Assembly: GCA_034509735.1 (NCBI GenBank)
Contig: JACGWO010000004.1
Location: forward strand, 25,029,395-25,093,394
DNA from: Sesamum alatum
Taxonomy: Eukaryota; Streptophyta; Magnoliopsida; Lamiales; Pedaliaceae
Direction: 5' to 3'
DNA length: 64,000 bases
Shown here in pieces: positions 23,401-34,672 of this stretch (its first letter is position 1; the number at the start of each line of letters is the position of its first letter). A model generated the notes under the pieces. The model had not been told where the DNA came from. It did not search any database and saw only the letters and a program-made list of their open reading frames with translations. The position numbers and the translations under genes are program-made.

Positions 23401-24106
23401 GAGTAAGGACCAATGCCCCAAAACTGAAAAAGATAGGGAAAAAATGGAAAAGGTTCCTTATTCGAATGTGATTGGCTCAATCATGTTTCTAATGGCCTGT
23501 TCCAGACCTGATATAGCTTATGCCATCAGCTGCCTCAGTAGATGCATGTCTAATGTTGGTCCCCCCACTGGGAAGCCCTAAAATGGTTGTTAAGATATCT
23601 AAAAGGCTCAGTAAAAAAGGGGATTGTGTTTAATAAATGTCATGACGGGGTAAAACTGGTTGGGTATGTTGATTCTCACTATGCTAATGACAAAGATAGT
23701 CGGAAGTCCACTACCTTCATACATTTTTACCTTATGTGGCTCTTGCATTAGTTGGAAATCTCAACTTTAACAAATTGTTGCCTTATCCACTACAGAAGCA
23801 GAATATATTGCTGCTACAGAAGCATTTAAAGAAGCTTTATGGTTGGAAGGTCTCATTAAAGAAATAAACCAAAAAGTCATTGTTTTCTCTGATAACCGGT
23901 CTGCGATACAACTTTGTAAAAATAATGTTTTCCATGATAGAACCAAACACACAGACGTCATGTATCACTTCATTCGAGACATAGTCGGTAAGGAACTCGT
24001 ACATCTTGATAAAATTGAATCAGAGTCTAACCCTACTGATATGGTCACTAAATGGTTGACTGTTGAAAAATTCACCATCTGCCATGATATTTTAAATTTG
24101 AGATAA
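20443..24106 (+). pseudogene. copia gag-pol polyprotein, broken
   Basis: Gag starts MAGYNLLPSDGKTNFTIWQQ (20443) with a UBN2-type domain. A zinc knuckle CCNCGIKGHYIKDC (CX2CX4HX4C) lies at 21169-21210. Protease has WLIDSSCSFHMSP (21340-21375), where the catalytic Asp-Ser-Gly reads Asp-Ser-Ser. The pre-integrase zinc finger is missing, and the frame jumps from ERKRYMY to the integrase core DVWGPS near 21675. The second integrase Asp is Asn (LRTNNGLEF, about 21855), while the Glu motif (GVDERMNRT) remains. Reverse transcriptase keeps YMDDMLIA (23150) and SLYGLKQSPRQWNKKF. RNase H keeps VDSHYAND and DRTKHTDVMYHFI. At least six stops or frame changes. Could only move with enzymes supplied by another copy. 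Confidence 0.9.
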
Positions 24107-24226
24107 ACTATTTCTTGTCACCCTCTCTTTCTGTTTTGCAGGTACCCAAAATGAAAGGCTATGATGATAGCCAAGATCCACCTTTGGTATCAGTCTCCCT
24201 CACAGGTCCTGGTACAAGGTAGAGTG

Positions 24227-24932
24227 TGTTGGAATTATTTGCCCCATGACCCATTTGGATAAGCGCAACTCACGGGCCCAAGTTCCCACCACCATGGAAG
24301 ACTCAATCACCACTTACAGGCCCAATCTGCCGAGGTCCATTTATCTTGCCCCTGTCCAGCCCATAACCCGGTTTAGCCCATCCCCTACTTAAATAAGAGT
24401 TTCCCTAAGAGGGCTCTCTTTAGACGTGTTTCTTCTCCTTCATTTCTTCCGCCGACAACTCTGATTCTCTCCCTCTTCTCTCTCTGATAATAGCCCTTTG
24501 GTTTCCACCCCTTCCTCCTCTTTCCGATGGCATCGAAACCATAGACCACCGCCATCTTCTACCTTTGTTTACTCACCATCGTATCGTATAAAAGGGCCCA
24601 CTCCCTTTCTGTACGATACAACACACAGTGAGCATATTTCCCCTTCCTCTTCCTCTTCGTCTCTTCTGAATCCAAAAATCTCTTTGTGACAGTTGTGGTG
24701 TTTTTGGTTCTAAGTGGACGAGGGCCTTTGTGGTGGTTGAGTAACCGGTGGTGGGAGCCGGCTTTGTGGGTAGCTGTGAGTTCCCCTCCTCGGATCTTGG
24801 CTCCCTGAGCCTTAGATATTTTAGGAAATTTGCTACTGTAATTTTTCAATCAAAGTTGTAATTTGTTGTGTAATTGCAAGTTCGGTTTGTAATAGGGGTT
24901 TCTGTTTCCTATTGGTGGATTTGAACCCAGCA
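24227..24932 (+). repeat. copia 3' LTR
   Basis: Matches the 5' LTR from TGTTGGAATTATTT to the final CA, with about 45-50 differences. It is preceded by a purine-rich stretch (ggtacaaggtagagtg) in the polypurine-tract position. Confidence 0.92.
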
Positions 24933-24937
24933 CTTAC

Positions 24938-25637
24938 TATGCAACATGAGCGTAAGACCATCGCAAACACCGTCATCTTGATGAACAAATTTATTAACAA
25001 TTTGCGACAGGGTTTGCAACAAATAATTGTTTGGGTGAGGAGAGACTTTGGAACGTCAGTTGCAATGGCTGACTACCACAAAATGATGAGTTTTAGGAGA
25101 TGTTTTTTGACGACTTTTTGTGATGATTCATGACGCAAAATTATACGCGTGTTTACCGTTCAATTAGTGACAATCATTTCCAGCTCAATAGTTTGGGACA
25201 GACTTTTGCCACGGCCTTTGATTTTGAAACAATTTAGCTAATAGATTTACAAAATTACGACATTTGATATTGAAAAATTAAAATGAGTATAACTTTGTAG
25301 TAGATTAATATTTCAATCATAATTACACTTCTGAAAATTTTATGTAATTAACTTAAATATCAGAAGAATAAAAATATTGATATAGAATATATATGAAAAA
25401 TTAACCTAAATACATAAAAATATTAATGGTTACAATAATTGTTATCCTTAATGGTTACAATAATTATTAATTTTTTATTTTTGAATCATATTTACACTAA
25501 TCTTCAATATAAAAATATGAATAAAATCAAAACCGGATTAATTTTTCATGATAACATAACTGGTCCAAATCTTTTTAAAGATGTTAAAACTTGTGTCATG
25601 CATGTACTAATAGCTTTCTTTTATTTAAAGGTAAATT
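24938..25637. repeat. homology block A, second piece (matches 44170-45125)
   Basis: Matches 44170-45125, for example aacaccgtcatc, gttttgacgactttt-like text and caaaattacgacatttg. The CACTA-like MITE at 44465-44702 in the other copy is missing here. Short motifs of the ttgcgac/cgcaaa type suggest old CACTA subterminal DNA. No gene is seen. Confidence 0.8.
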
Positions 25638-26728
25638 TAGGCCCATAAATTGGTCCAATTTACCCAAGCCCAGACCCATTTGAATGGGTCTAGACCCAGG
25701 CTCAGACCCTATATTAAAAACTAGGCCCAGACCCGTTAAATTTAAAAAAATGGGTCTGGATCGGGTAAAATACCCGCTACCCGTTCATCCCCAATTCCCC
25801 ATACCCATCCCCAATTGGGTATGGTCCCCATACCCATCCCTAATTCCATTCCCAATTCACATCGACCAAGAAGAAAAGGGCTTTCTCAATCTTCTCTCTT
25901 CAGCCTCATCCCTCTCCAAATTCGCCGTCTCCGCCACCATCTCCGCCGCTGATGCTGCTCCATTGTCGTTCTCGCCGCTCTCGCTGCTCTCGTCGCTCTC
26001 GCCGACTCCATCGCCGCTCTCTTCGAGTTGTCCATGGTACTGAAATCACTTTCCCTGACTCGAAAATACTCTTGTTTGGAATACTATAAACTCTATCAAG
26101 CTCCATTTGATTTGTTCATTTTCTGAATCCATGTTTTCTTGGTTCAGATTCTTGGAGAGAGCCATGTTGTTTATCAGAATCAAAGAAGATCTCACTTGTA
26201 ACATCAGAAATCTTGGCGTAATCACTTCCTTTACCAAGATCATTGTTCTTGCCCCATGAAGTAGAAACCACAATCTCATTTTTTTCATCATAAATTCACT
26301 GTTTTTTCCACACCCCTTATTGTATTTGTTTGGTGAATATGAATTCTTTTCTATGATTATGTGACTTTTAGTTTTTACTTGAACCCCTTTTGCTCTAATC
26401 CAGATTCTAATTTTTTTAGCTTCATTTTCTTATCTTGTTTGAATTGGAATTACATGTTTGAATCTCTTCTTAATTTTTATAAAATTCTTGAATTATGTGA
26501 GGGAACATGAGATGGGGTTCTTATGTTGGATTATGTTGTTTGAGGAAAAAAAATTAAAAAATAAAATAAAATGGAAAATGGGTTTGGGTCGGACCGGACC
26601 CGAAACCCGAGTCTGGTCGGGTCTTGAGTTGAGTTTTAATAGTTTGGGTGGGGTCTGGGTAATTTTTTTTATTGGGCCTTCTTTGGTCTGGGTCTGGATA
26701 GGGTCTTACCTACACATTGACAGGCCTA
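25638..26728. mobile_element. hAT-like non-autonomous element
   Basis: Ends TAGGCCCATAAATT and, inverted, TAGGCCTGTCAATG, flanked by a perfect 8-bp repeat ggtaaatt (25630-25637, 26729-26736). Both subterminal regions are full of opposed GGGTC/GACCC motifs, as usual for this hAT group. The interior holds a less repetitive stretch at about 25870-26290 (Ser/Ala-rich frame on the plus strand) that looks like captured host DNA but has no recognised domain. No transposase. The homologous block near 45125 lacks it. Confidence 0.85.
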
Positions 26729-27063
26729 GGTAAATTATATCTATCTTTTCTCAGGTTTGACACAATCAGATTACCTCCTCATTGTCTGAAAAATTGCAAA
26801 TACCACCATGAATTTAAATGTCGTCCAACAACGAGCCCACTCCGTTAGGATTCCATCCAAGTTTTTTGGTCAATTGACAAAAATGTCTTCTTGAATTATT
26901 AATTATAATTTTATATTTTTTTAAAAATATTTTTATGAACTAATTTGTCCTCTGGACCTGAATTTAAGTATATTCGTTGTAGGTGGTGTGTAATTGTTGC
27001 GTTGATATTTACTATTAAATGAAATTGTAATATTTTTACCATAATTTGGAATGAAAGGTTGTT
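26729..27063. repeat. homology block A, third piece (matches 45127-45470)
   Basis: Matches 45127-45470 closely (aaatattttta, ggtggtgtgt, gaaattgtaatatttttac). Its left part looks like the end of a gggtaaatt-type MITE related to 33398-33793. Confidence 0.8.
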
Positions 27064-27321
27064 TTTTTTTAATTGGACGCGATGAATTTTATTAATGGAA
27101 AGTAAAGTGATTACATTCAGTCTTGTCGGCTATAATGTCGAATAGAGACAATTACAAACAATCAAATCAATAATATCAAATAAACTAACACTAGCTATTA
27201 CAACAACAAATCATACCTACTATACAGTAGAAATAACATCAACCCACGCAGGGGTTCGAACCCATAACCTCTAGGATCATGGGACCTCAACTTCACCAAT
27301 GAAGCTAGACCTCCTCGGCGA
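27064..27321 (-). mobile_element. tRNA-derived SINE
   Basis: Read on the complement it starts with a tRNA-like head: box A TCTAGCTTCATTGGTGAAG (about 27309-27291) and box B GGGTTCGAACCC (27263-27252). A tRNA-unrelated body follows, ending in an A run at 27063-27071. The flanking direct repeat aatgaaaggttgtt is perfect (27050-27063, 27322-27335). The homologous block at about 45470 has a single copy of that target. The second family member is at 54185-54458. Confidence 0.9.
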
Positions 27322-27750
27322 AATGAAAGGTTGTTGGAAATGTATAAAATCTTGTTGAATATGCACAAGTAACAAAATAAACATCTTAAAATAGAGTTAT
27401 TCAAAAAATCGATACTCTCTCTTTGTAGTGTCTTTCTCTCTCTGTTTTTACATGGGAGTTTTTTGCCGTTTTTTCGTTACTTTTATCCGTTCTTCCGCAA
27501 ACTGCCTTCCCCTCCGCCTCTGTAACTGAAGTTTGGCCGGATTCCGGTCTTTAGTTGATCGGGAGTTTCCTCTATCTCTTTCTCGTCTCTCTTTCTATTT
27601 TTTTTTTTTGTGTTTTGTTTAGTTTTCCTGTCTCACTTTTTCCTCTTCTCTTGTGTCTCTCAGGTCTTGAGTTTAGGGTTTTTTTTCAATTGCTGGTGTT
27701 GGTTTTTCGGTGCCTCGGGGACTCAGTTGTCGCTGGCTCTGTGAGTATCG

Positions 27751-29004
27751 TTGATGTCGGCTTCAATGGACGAGGAGATCGATCGAATAAATCGTGCACT
27801 ATCCTTTACGGTTGAGGAGGAACAAGGGCTTGTTATTCCCCGGGAGCTTTGGCCGGGTGATTCTACTGATCATTCCCTGACTTTGGTTGGTCGTATTCTT
27901 ACGCATCGTGGTTTTAATTTTGATGCACTATGTTCGACGTTTCTTCGGGCTGCGAATCTAGGGAAAGGGATGGAATTCACTCGTATCAGTGCTGAACGCT
28001 TCCTGTTACACTTCCGTCATCGTGTTGATAAACATAGGATTCTAGAGGGTGGTCCCTGGAACTTTGATAATCATCTCATTCTCTTGGGAGAAATTGGTCA
28101 TGGACAAGATCCGCTAACTATGGATTTAAATTCATGCGATTTTAGTGTTTGGATACATGGTCTCCCTTTTCCTCAAATCAGCCCTGCTCTTGGCCGAATA
28201 ATTGGTAGCAAGTTGGGTTCTGTAAAACATGTTTTCACTGGTGAGGGTTCCTCTTCGGTTCAGTCCATTATGAGGATCAGAGTCTCTTTGGATGTTCGTC
28301 GTCCAATTCTTCGGCATACTATAATCCGATCTAGCGAGGGCAAGGAAACTGTGGTCACTTTTACGTACGAGCGCCTCGGTAATTTCTGTTACTTGTGTGG
28401 TATCATTGGTCATGTGGATTCCATCTGCGATCTCCGTTATGCGGACGACTTTGTTGATCCTGGGACGAACATGCCATATGGTCCCTGGCTTCGTGCTTCT
28501 TCTAGGGGACGTTCTTCGGCTCCGACTTTTGGTCAGCCGGGTGTTGGTCGTCCTCGTGCCTCACTTCGTGGTGCACATATTTTTGGTGGTTTTCGCCCCC
28601 CGGATAATTTGGTTTCTCAGAGGGAGCATTCTCCGTCAATCCCTAGTCCCGTGGGGGTCGCTCGTTCTAATCAGGACAACCCTCCTTCTGAGAATGCTTC
28701 TCTAGTTCCTGAAACAGGACCAATTCCAGCCTATGGTGAACCTTCTCAGTCTCTTGCGAGACTCGTTAACGTTCCATTGGAATTTTCAGCGCAATCCTCT
28801 CCACCCTCCATTCCTGTAGTGACGGGCTCTAAATCTAGAGGTGTTATGAGAGGTCGATATGCATCTGCCAGTCAGGGACGCAAACGGAAAGCAGTAACAG
28901 GCATCTCTATTTCTTCTTCCGCTAAGCGTTCTCATTGTGCTCTTTCTCCTTCTCTTACTGATGAATCGGCGGCGACTGCCTCGCAGTCCCGCCGGGAATT
29001 ATGA
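27751..29004 (+). CDS. LINE ORF1: DUF4283/CCHC nucleic-acid-binding protein
   Basis: Intact 417-residue frame, the longest undamaged gene in the window. It makes the RNA-binding partner of the LINE enzyme. Residues about 30-180 match the DUF4283 type (FLLHFRHRVDKHRILEGGPW), followed by a CX2CX4HX4C knuckle FCYLCGIIGHVDSIC at about residues 212-226, then a basic, Ser/Pro-rich tail with KRKAVTGIS and SSAKRSH that could be a nuclear signal. Two Met codons lie at the start (MMSASM, and an earlier short frame in the 5' UTR); the first is used here, the second at 27754 is equally good. Its TGA (29002-29004) overlaps the ATG of ORF2 (29001-29003), suggesting reinitiation for ORF2. Intactness beside a damaged ORF2 may be chance. 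Confidence 0.9.
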   Translation: MMSASMDEEIDRINRALSFTVEEEQGLVIPRELWPGDSTDHSLTLVGRILTHRGFNFDALCSTFLRAANLGKGMEFTRISAERFLLHFRHRVDKHRILEGGPWNFDNHLILLGEIGHGQDPLTMDLNSCDFSVWIHGLPFPQISPALGRIIGSKLGSVKHVFTGEGSSSVQSIMRIRVSLDVRRPILRHTIIRSSEGKETVVTFTYERLGNFCYLCGIIGHVDSICDLRYADDFVDPGTNMPYGPWLRASSRGRSSAPTFGQPGVGRPRASLRGAHIFGGFRPPDNLVSQREHSPSIPSPVGVARSNQDNPPSENASLVPETGPIPAYGEPSQSLARLVNVPLEFSAQSSPPSIPVVTGSKSRGVMRGRYASASQGRKRKAVTGISISSSAKRSHCALSPSLTDESAATASQSRREL

Positions 29005-32000
29005 ATTCCTTAGCATGGAACTGTCAGGGTCTCGGGGGTTACCTGACAGTTCAACACTTGGGTCTCTTGCTTCGGAAGTACAATCCCCCATTAGTTTTCT
29101 TATCTGAAACACGCTGTCGGTCTGCAAAAGTTGAAACCATTAAAAGAAAATTTTCGATGTTTGGGGTAAGTGTGGATTCGATCGGAAAAGGAGGTGGTTT
29201 GGCCCTTCTTTGGAACCAAGAAGTTGATGTTCAATTGCTCTCTACTTCAGCCCATCATATTGATGTGATCATACACGAGCAGAATCCGTCTTCATCATGG
29301 CGGTTCACGGGTTTTTATGGGGCGCCAGAGGTTCAAAATCGTAAGCATTCTTGGTGCCTACTTGAACGTTTGAGTACTCAATCAAGCCTTCCGTGGCTCT
29401 GCGCCGGTGACTTTAACGAACTGTTGTCTCATTTGGAAAAATGTGGGGGCTGCTAATGCCCACAATGCTAATTATCAGCTTTCTCTTCAGCTTTACACCG
29501 ATGTGGATTGACGGATATTGGGTTCCGTGGGTTTCGTTATACCTGGTCTAACCATCGCGAAGCTCCCAATACAATTTATGAACGATTAGATCGTGCTTGT
29601 GCGAATAATCGATGGCGTTTACGTTTCCCCGATGCTAAGGTCCAGTCTCACCCATGTCCCTATTCGGATCACGACCCGATTTTGATACAAGTGCCTTCAA
29701 CCGAGCCTTCATTTGTTCAGCCTACTACCAGGCCTTTCAGATTCGAAGCTTGGTGGCTCCGTCTTTCAGGTTGTGCTGAAACTGTGGCACAATCCTGGCA
29801 AGTGGGTTCTTCGACTACTTCAAGTTCTCGTCTCCGACAGAGATTAAAAGACTGTGAATTAGATTTGTCATTGTGGAGTTCTTCTCTCAAGTTAACTAGA
29901 AAGCGTAAAAAAGAATTGGAGGAGGAGTTAGTTCACTTGACTCATGGGACTATTTCTGCTGAATCGAAATCGCGAGAAGCAGCTATCCGTATTGAATTGG
30001 AAGAAATGGCAGCATGTTCTGAAGTTAAATGGCAACAAAGAGCGAAAACTGCTTGGTTAGCGTTTGGAGATCGGAACACTAATTTTTTCCATGCTCGGGC
30101 TTCTAACAGGCATCGGAAAAAATCGAATTTCGGGGTTGCGTGACGCACATGGTATTTGGACTGAGAACAAAGAGCAACTTCAAGGCATAGTGTATGATTT
30201 CTCCAATCTTTTTCGTTCAAACAATCCATCAGACGCGTTGCTTAGAGAGTCGGTAGATTTGCTGTCCCCCCGTGTGAGCCAAGAGATGAATGCCGCGCTG
30301 ATTAAACCATTTACTCAAGAGGAGGTTCTTCTTTCTTTATCTCTCATGTCCCTTCTTAAATCACCCGGGCCTGATGGCTTTCCCCCAATTTTTTTCAAAC
30401 ATTTTTGGTCTCTAGTCGGTCCTGATGTTATTGATTTGGTGCTTCGCAGGAGGTGAACCATACTAATATTGTGCTTATTCCAAAAAATTCTAAACCAGAA
30501 TATATGACGGAATTTAGGCCTATTAGTTTGTGCAACGTTATCTATAAGTTGGCTTCTAAAACAATTGCTAATAGACTTAGGCCTTTTCTCAATGATATTA
30601 TTTCTCCATCACAATCCGCTTTTGTTCCGGGTAGGCTTATTTCGGATAATGTTTTAATCTCTTTTGAACTCAATCATTTTTTCTGTACTCAACGTAAAAA
30701 TGGTGAGGGTTATGCGGTGGTGAAACTTGATATGAGTAAGGCTTATGATCGTGTGGAGTGGTCATTTTACGTTCTGTAATGATACGCATGGGCTTTCATA
30801 GTAGATTTGTTTCTCTTGTCTTGATGTGTGTATCTACCGTTTCGTACTCTTATATGCTTAATGGGGAATATTTTGGTTTCTTGAGTCCGCAACGTGGTTT
30901 GAGACAAGGTTGTCCGTTATCTCCGTATCTATTCCTTTTATGTACCGAAATGCTGTCATGCTTTATTGATAATGACTTAGGCCACCGTTGCTTAAATGGT
31001 GTTCGTATTTGTGAGGGTGCCCCAAAAATATCCCATCTTCTTTTTGCCGATGATACTTTGTTGTTCTGCTCAGCGACTAATATGAACATGACGTGTATTG
31101 CTAACATTCTTCATCGTTATGCTGCAGTATCAGGACAAGTAATTAACCTGGCAAAGTCCACAATTTCTTTTAGTAGGTCTGTTCGTGAGCATTCCAAAGA
31201 ACCCCTTGCAGCAATTTTGGGAGTTCAATCGGTTCTTCAAGGTGGAAACTACTTGGGCTTGCCTTCAATCGTCGGAAGATCCAAACGGGGTTTGTACAAT
31301 GCACTGAAAGAAAAAGTTAAGCGCCGTCTGGAAGGTTGGTCCCAAAAACTGCTTTCACAAGCTGGTCGTGCAGTGCTTATCCAATCGGTTATTCAGTCCA
31401 TTCCGACATATATGATGAGTTGCTTCAGGTTGCCGTCATATCTACTAACAGAGCTTGAATCGATGGCTTCAGCTTACTTATGAAGTAATAGCAATTCACG
31501 AAAAATTCATTGGATAGCTTGGAAATCAGTTTGTAAACGTAAGTCTGAGGGCGGCCTTGGTTTTAGGATGCTTCGTGCTTTTAACTCGGCCTTATTAGCT
31601 AAGCAACTCTGGCGTTTAATTCAAAATCCGAACGGACTTCTTGCTCGATTGTGGCGTGCTCGATATCATCCAACCTCTTCTCTCCTTGAAGCGGTTGTTG
31701 GGACAAAAGCCTCCTTTACGTGGCAAAGTGTTATTCAAACTAAGAACATCATTGTTGCGGGATCCCGTTGGCAGATTTCCAGTGGCGATCGTGTGTCCAT
31801 TTGGTCGGATCCTTGGATTCCTCGTCCTCACTCTTTTCGAGTTCTCACTCCATTGCGACATCTTGCTCCCAATGCTACTGTGAATGAGCTTACTTTGCCG
31901 AATCCTTTGTGTTGGAACGAAGAGTTGATTAGACATGTATTTTGGTCGATTGATGTAGACCTCATCCTTTCCATTCCACTTGGCCACCGGCATCAAGGGG

Positions 32001-33070
32001 ATCGCCTTATTTGGCATTACGAAAAAAGGGGGATTTTTTCCGTTCGAAGTGCTTACAATGTTGCTATTTCTTTGCTTTCTTCTGACCATGGCTCTTCCGC
32101 AAATGCAGGGACAACGGCAGTTTGGATCAACATCTGGAAGGCTAAAATTCCTCCTAAAGTCCGGCTGTTCGCCTGGAAATTTTGCAAGGAAGCCCTTCCG
32201 ACGTGTGCTAACCTCATGAAAAGAGGAAGTTCTAATTCCTTAGGATGCCCTCATTGTGGAGTTGAAAATGAAGATAGCATACATGCCTTCTTTTCTTGTT
32301 CTGTTGTTCGACAAATTTGGGCATTATCTAATCTCCCTCATGGTGTTCTCTCACAGATCCAAGGCGGATTGATCCAGTGGATTCAACATGTTGCAGCAAA
32401 TCTGGAAAGTCCACAGTTCGAGCTCTTCCTGACTTTCCTTTGAGCCATTTGGTGGAATCGTAACCAGAAATTGTGGCATAATCAAGTGCTCGACTCTTTA
32501 GCAACAACAGCGTTTGTGCAGCGGTTCCTCAATTCCTATCAACGTAATGACTCCCCTCGAGTTCCTTGTTCGCTTAGTCCACCGTGCAGAGTCTGGTCGC
32601 CCCCTTCTCCTGCAGTTTTTAAGGTGAACTTTGACGGAGTTGTGCACCGCTCTATTCCCGCTGTTCGTGCTGGAGTTGTTGTTCGCGATCAATTCGGCAG
32701 TTGCATGAAATGGGCAGCTAAGACTCTTTACGGTCCTTCCGATCCAGAACATGCTGAGGCCTTTGCAGCAAAAGTAGCAGCGCAGCTGTGTCGAGAAGAA
32801 GGCTGGTCGTCGGTGATTCTTGAAGGAGATTGTTCGTCGGTGATCTCTAAGCTTAAATCTGGTTTAGCCGATTCCTCATGGGTTGGTCCAGTCATTGCTG
32901 AGGCTCTTTCCCTCCTTAGTCCGATTAGTATCATTGTTTTTAATCATGTCTCTCGTGACGCAAATAAGGTAGCGCATGTTCTTGCTCATTCGTCCTGTTT
33001 AACGGATCAACAGGGGAATGATCCTCCTACCTCTTTGCTTCCCGTCTTGTTACATGACTTTGGTTATTAA
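29001..33070 (+). pseudogene. LINE ORF2: endonuclease, reverse transcriptase, RNase H
   Basis: N-terminal EEP endonuclease (NSLAWNCQGLGG, SETRC, AGDFNE, YTWSN, ERLDRACANN, SDHDPIL) at 29001-29700 nicks target DNA. Reverse transcriptase runs from about 30340 (KSPGPDGFPP) through FRPISLCNVIYK, SQSAFVPGRLISDN, RGLRQGCPLSPYLF and FADDTLLF (about 31043), catalytic Asp pair intact. A zinc-binding zf-RVT region (about 32100-32330) and RVT_3 RNase H (FDGVV, LEGDC, HVSRDANKVAH; 32625-33000) follow, ending at 33070. Damage: compensating frame changes near 29445 and 29505, shifts near 30140, 30450 and 30770, and TGA codons at 31481 and 32441, the latter at a position where relatives have Trp. From 30758 to 33070 the frame is otherwise continuous. 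Clear family, inactive copy. Confidence 0.93.
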
Positions 33071-33100
33071 TGAAATTTCCTTTTCTTTTCAAAAAAAAAA

Positions 33101-33397
33101 ATAGAGTTATTCACAGTATAGACAAAAAATGATAATGTTCTTTCTTTGAAAAACATTCCAACAATCATAATTCATCAAACAAATTGGTTTCCGTACAGAC
33201 ATCAAAACAAGAGGAAATTGAAACAAGAGTCATCTCAACACAAGCATAAAGGAAATGCAGATAACGAGTCTGACGAGCACATTCCCGAAACCAACCTCAA
33301 AATTCTTAAGCCACATCCTTAATTTGCTCAGCTACAGCTAGCTCTTCCTTCTGCGCAGCTGCATTAAGCATGAAAATGAATTTGATAATAAGGCATC
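33101..33397. repeat. homology block A, last piece, and possible gene end
   Basis: 33101-33190 continues the match to 45531-45630 (gtatagacaaaa, aacattccaacaatcataat). Beyond it the two copies part. The complement of 33306-33358 is a possible last exon, described separately. Confidence 0.7.
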
Positions 33398-33914
33398 GGG
33401 TAAATTACAGTTATTTTCCTTGAAGTTTGATATATTACAAATATCCCCTCGTTGTTTGAAAAATTACAAATACGTCCTGGAGGTTTGTAACCGTCTAACA
33501 AATAATCCATTTCCATCCATTTTTATGGGTGAACTGACCAAAATGCCCTTATGCAAACTGAAGTATTCTTAAAAAATTTTGAATTTTTTTGGACTACATT
33601 GCGCAGGAAGAGGTTTCTTAAGTTTTTTATACAGAGGAGCAATAATGTGATTTGTCTCGGTTGATTTTTCTACGATTTTTACTAAAAATTTAAGAGCAAA
33701 ATGGTCAATTTTAGGTCTTTGGTTAAAAATTACAAACCTCAGGGAGTATTTATAATTATGCCAAACCTCATGGAAGGTGACCGTAATTTACCCTAAGGCA
33801 TCAACAGGATAATTAACAAAATAATAGAATCAAAAGCAGACAATTAACACTAAAAAATGTAGATAGCAATATAAGACGAAATGTCCTCACAGCAAACCTC
33901 TTGAATCATCTGGA
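33306..33914 (-). other. candidate terminal exons of an unrecognised host gene
   Basis: On the complement, a 17-base segment (33914-33898) lies between atgcag and gtttgctg, good acceptor and donor contexts. A second segment (33358-33306) follows tgcttaatgcag and runs to TAA at 33308-33306. Joined in phase, they would give a short hydrophilic C-terminus ending AAQKEELAVAEQIKDVA. A MITE (33398-33793) sits in the intron between them. Further coding-like text on the same strand (about 37403-37331, EASNRYLADDEFRKLVMIAE) might be an upstream exon beyond the hAT-like insertion. I do not recognise the protein. This is a weak prediction from splice-like signals. Confidence 0.3.
33398..33793. mobile_element. 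Mutator-type MITE
   Basis: Ends gggtaaattacagttattttc and, inverted, gggtaaattacggtcacc, with a perfect 9-bp flanking repeat taaggcatc (33389-33397, 33794-33802). Non-coding, 396 bp. Confidence 0.88.
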
Positions 33915-34672
33915 CTGCATGTGGCAATGTCAAATATTATATGTCATAACAATTAATTCTTCGCTCATAACCAGAATTTTTACAACTAAATACTAGTAGT
34001 AAAATAAACGAAAGAATTCGGAAAAACCAAGATATGCCTCAGACCGATAAAATTGACAAAAAGGTAGCGGGATTAGAAGTGTAAATGTGGGTTAAGATCC
34101 ATGGTTCAACCTAACCCAATTAATTTTGGGTTGGGTTGGATTGATACGGGTGGGATTTAAATAAAATTATATTCGATATGGGTTGAATATGAGTTCTTGA
34201 TGGGTCTAAGATTAGTTCTTAATGGGGCAAATATTAGTTGATTATGGTTTCAACTCATAAAATAGAAGTAAAAGCAATTAAATTAAAATCAAAGATAATG
34301 CATTTTCTTTTTCAAAAGTTATTGCAATTTGAAGTTGAACATATGACATTTCACATGAAATTTGAAAGAAATACCACAACAAACCAACATCCACATTATA
34401 TTAATTATTTGAATTATCTAATAGTAATAATGAATTCATTAAACTCATAATGTAACTAATTTTTATCTCCAATAATTATATAAATTGCTAATTAAATCCA
34501 TGATTAATAAAATAAGACTTATATATTATTTTAGGAATGAGAAATGCTAATTATTTATTGGAAATAAAATTTAATTATAATTCTGATGGTAAATAATTCA
34601 TTATTTTTGTTATCTACACAAATTTTATATGTTTATTCTTGATATAAAAACTTTAACATAATGATTGTATTA

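Larger units (their letters stand above)
19310..24932 (+). mobile_element. Ty1/copia LTR retrotransposon, degenerate
   Basis: Two LTRs (713 and 706 bp) begin TGTTGGAAT and end in CA, flanked by the 5-bp duplication cttac (19305-19309 and 24933-24937). The internal part has the copia order gag, protease, integrase, reverse transcriptase, RNase H. By eye the LTRs are about 93% identical. The block at 43480-45640 lacks the element. It resembles Tork/Tnt1-type elements by its Gag N-terminus, which is a tentative assignment. Confidence 0.92.
27404..33100 (+). mobile_element. L1-type LINE, near full length
   Basis: 5' UTR (27404-27750), ORF1, ORF2, a very short 3' UTR and a poly(A) tail (33091-33101). 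Flanked by the direct repeat atagagttattca (27391-27403 and 33101-33113), extendable by A's. The homologous block at 45528-45545 reads a single atagagtaattca, i.e. the empty site. Size and domain order match full-length plant L1 elements. ORF1 is open but ORF2 is broken, so the copy is not autonomous now. Confidence 0.95.

Noticed and set aside
27240..27320. tRNA gene suggested by box A and box B
   Set aside because: The head cannot fold as a full tRNA, is followed by a SINE body and A tail, and is flanked by target duplications.
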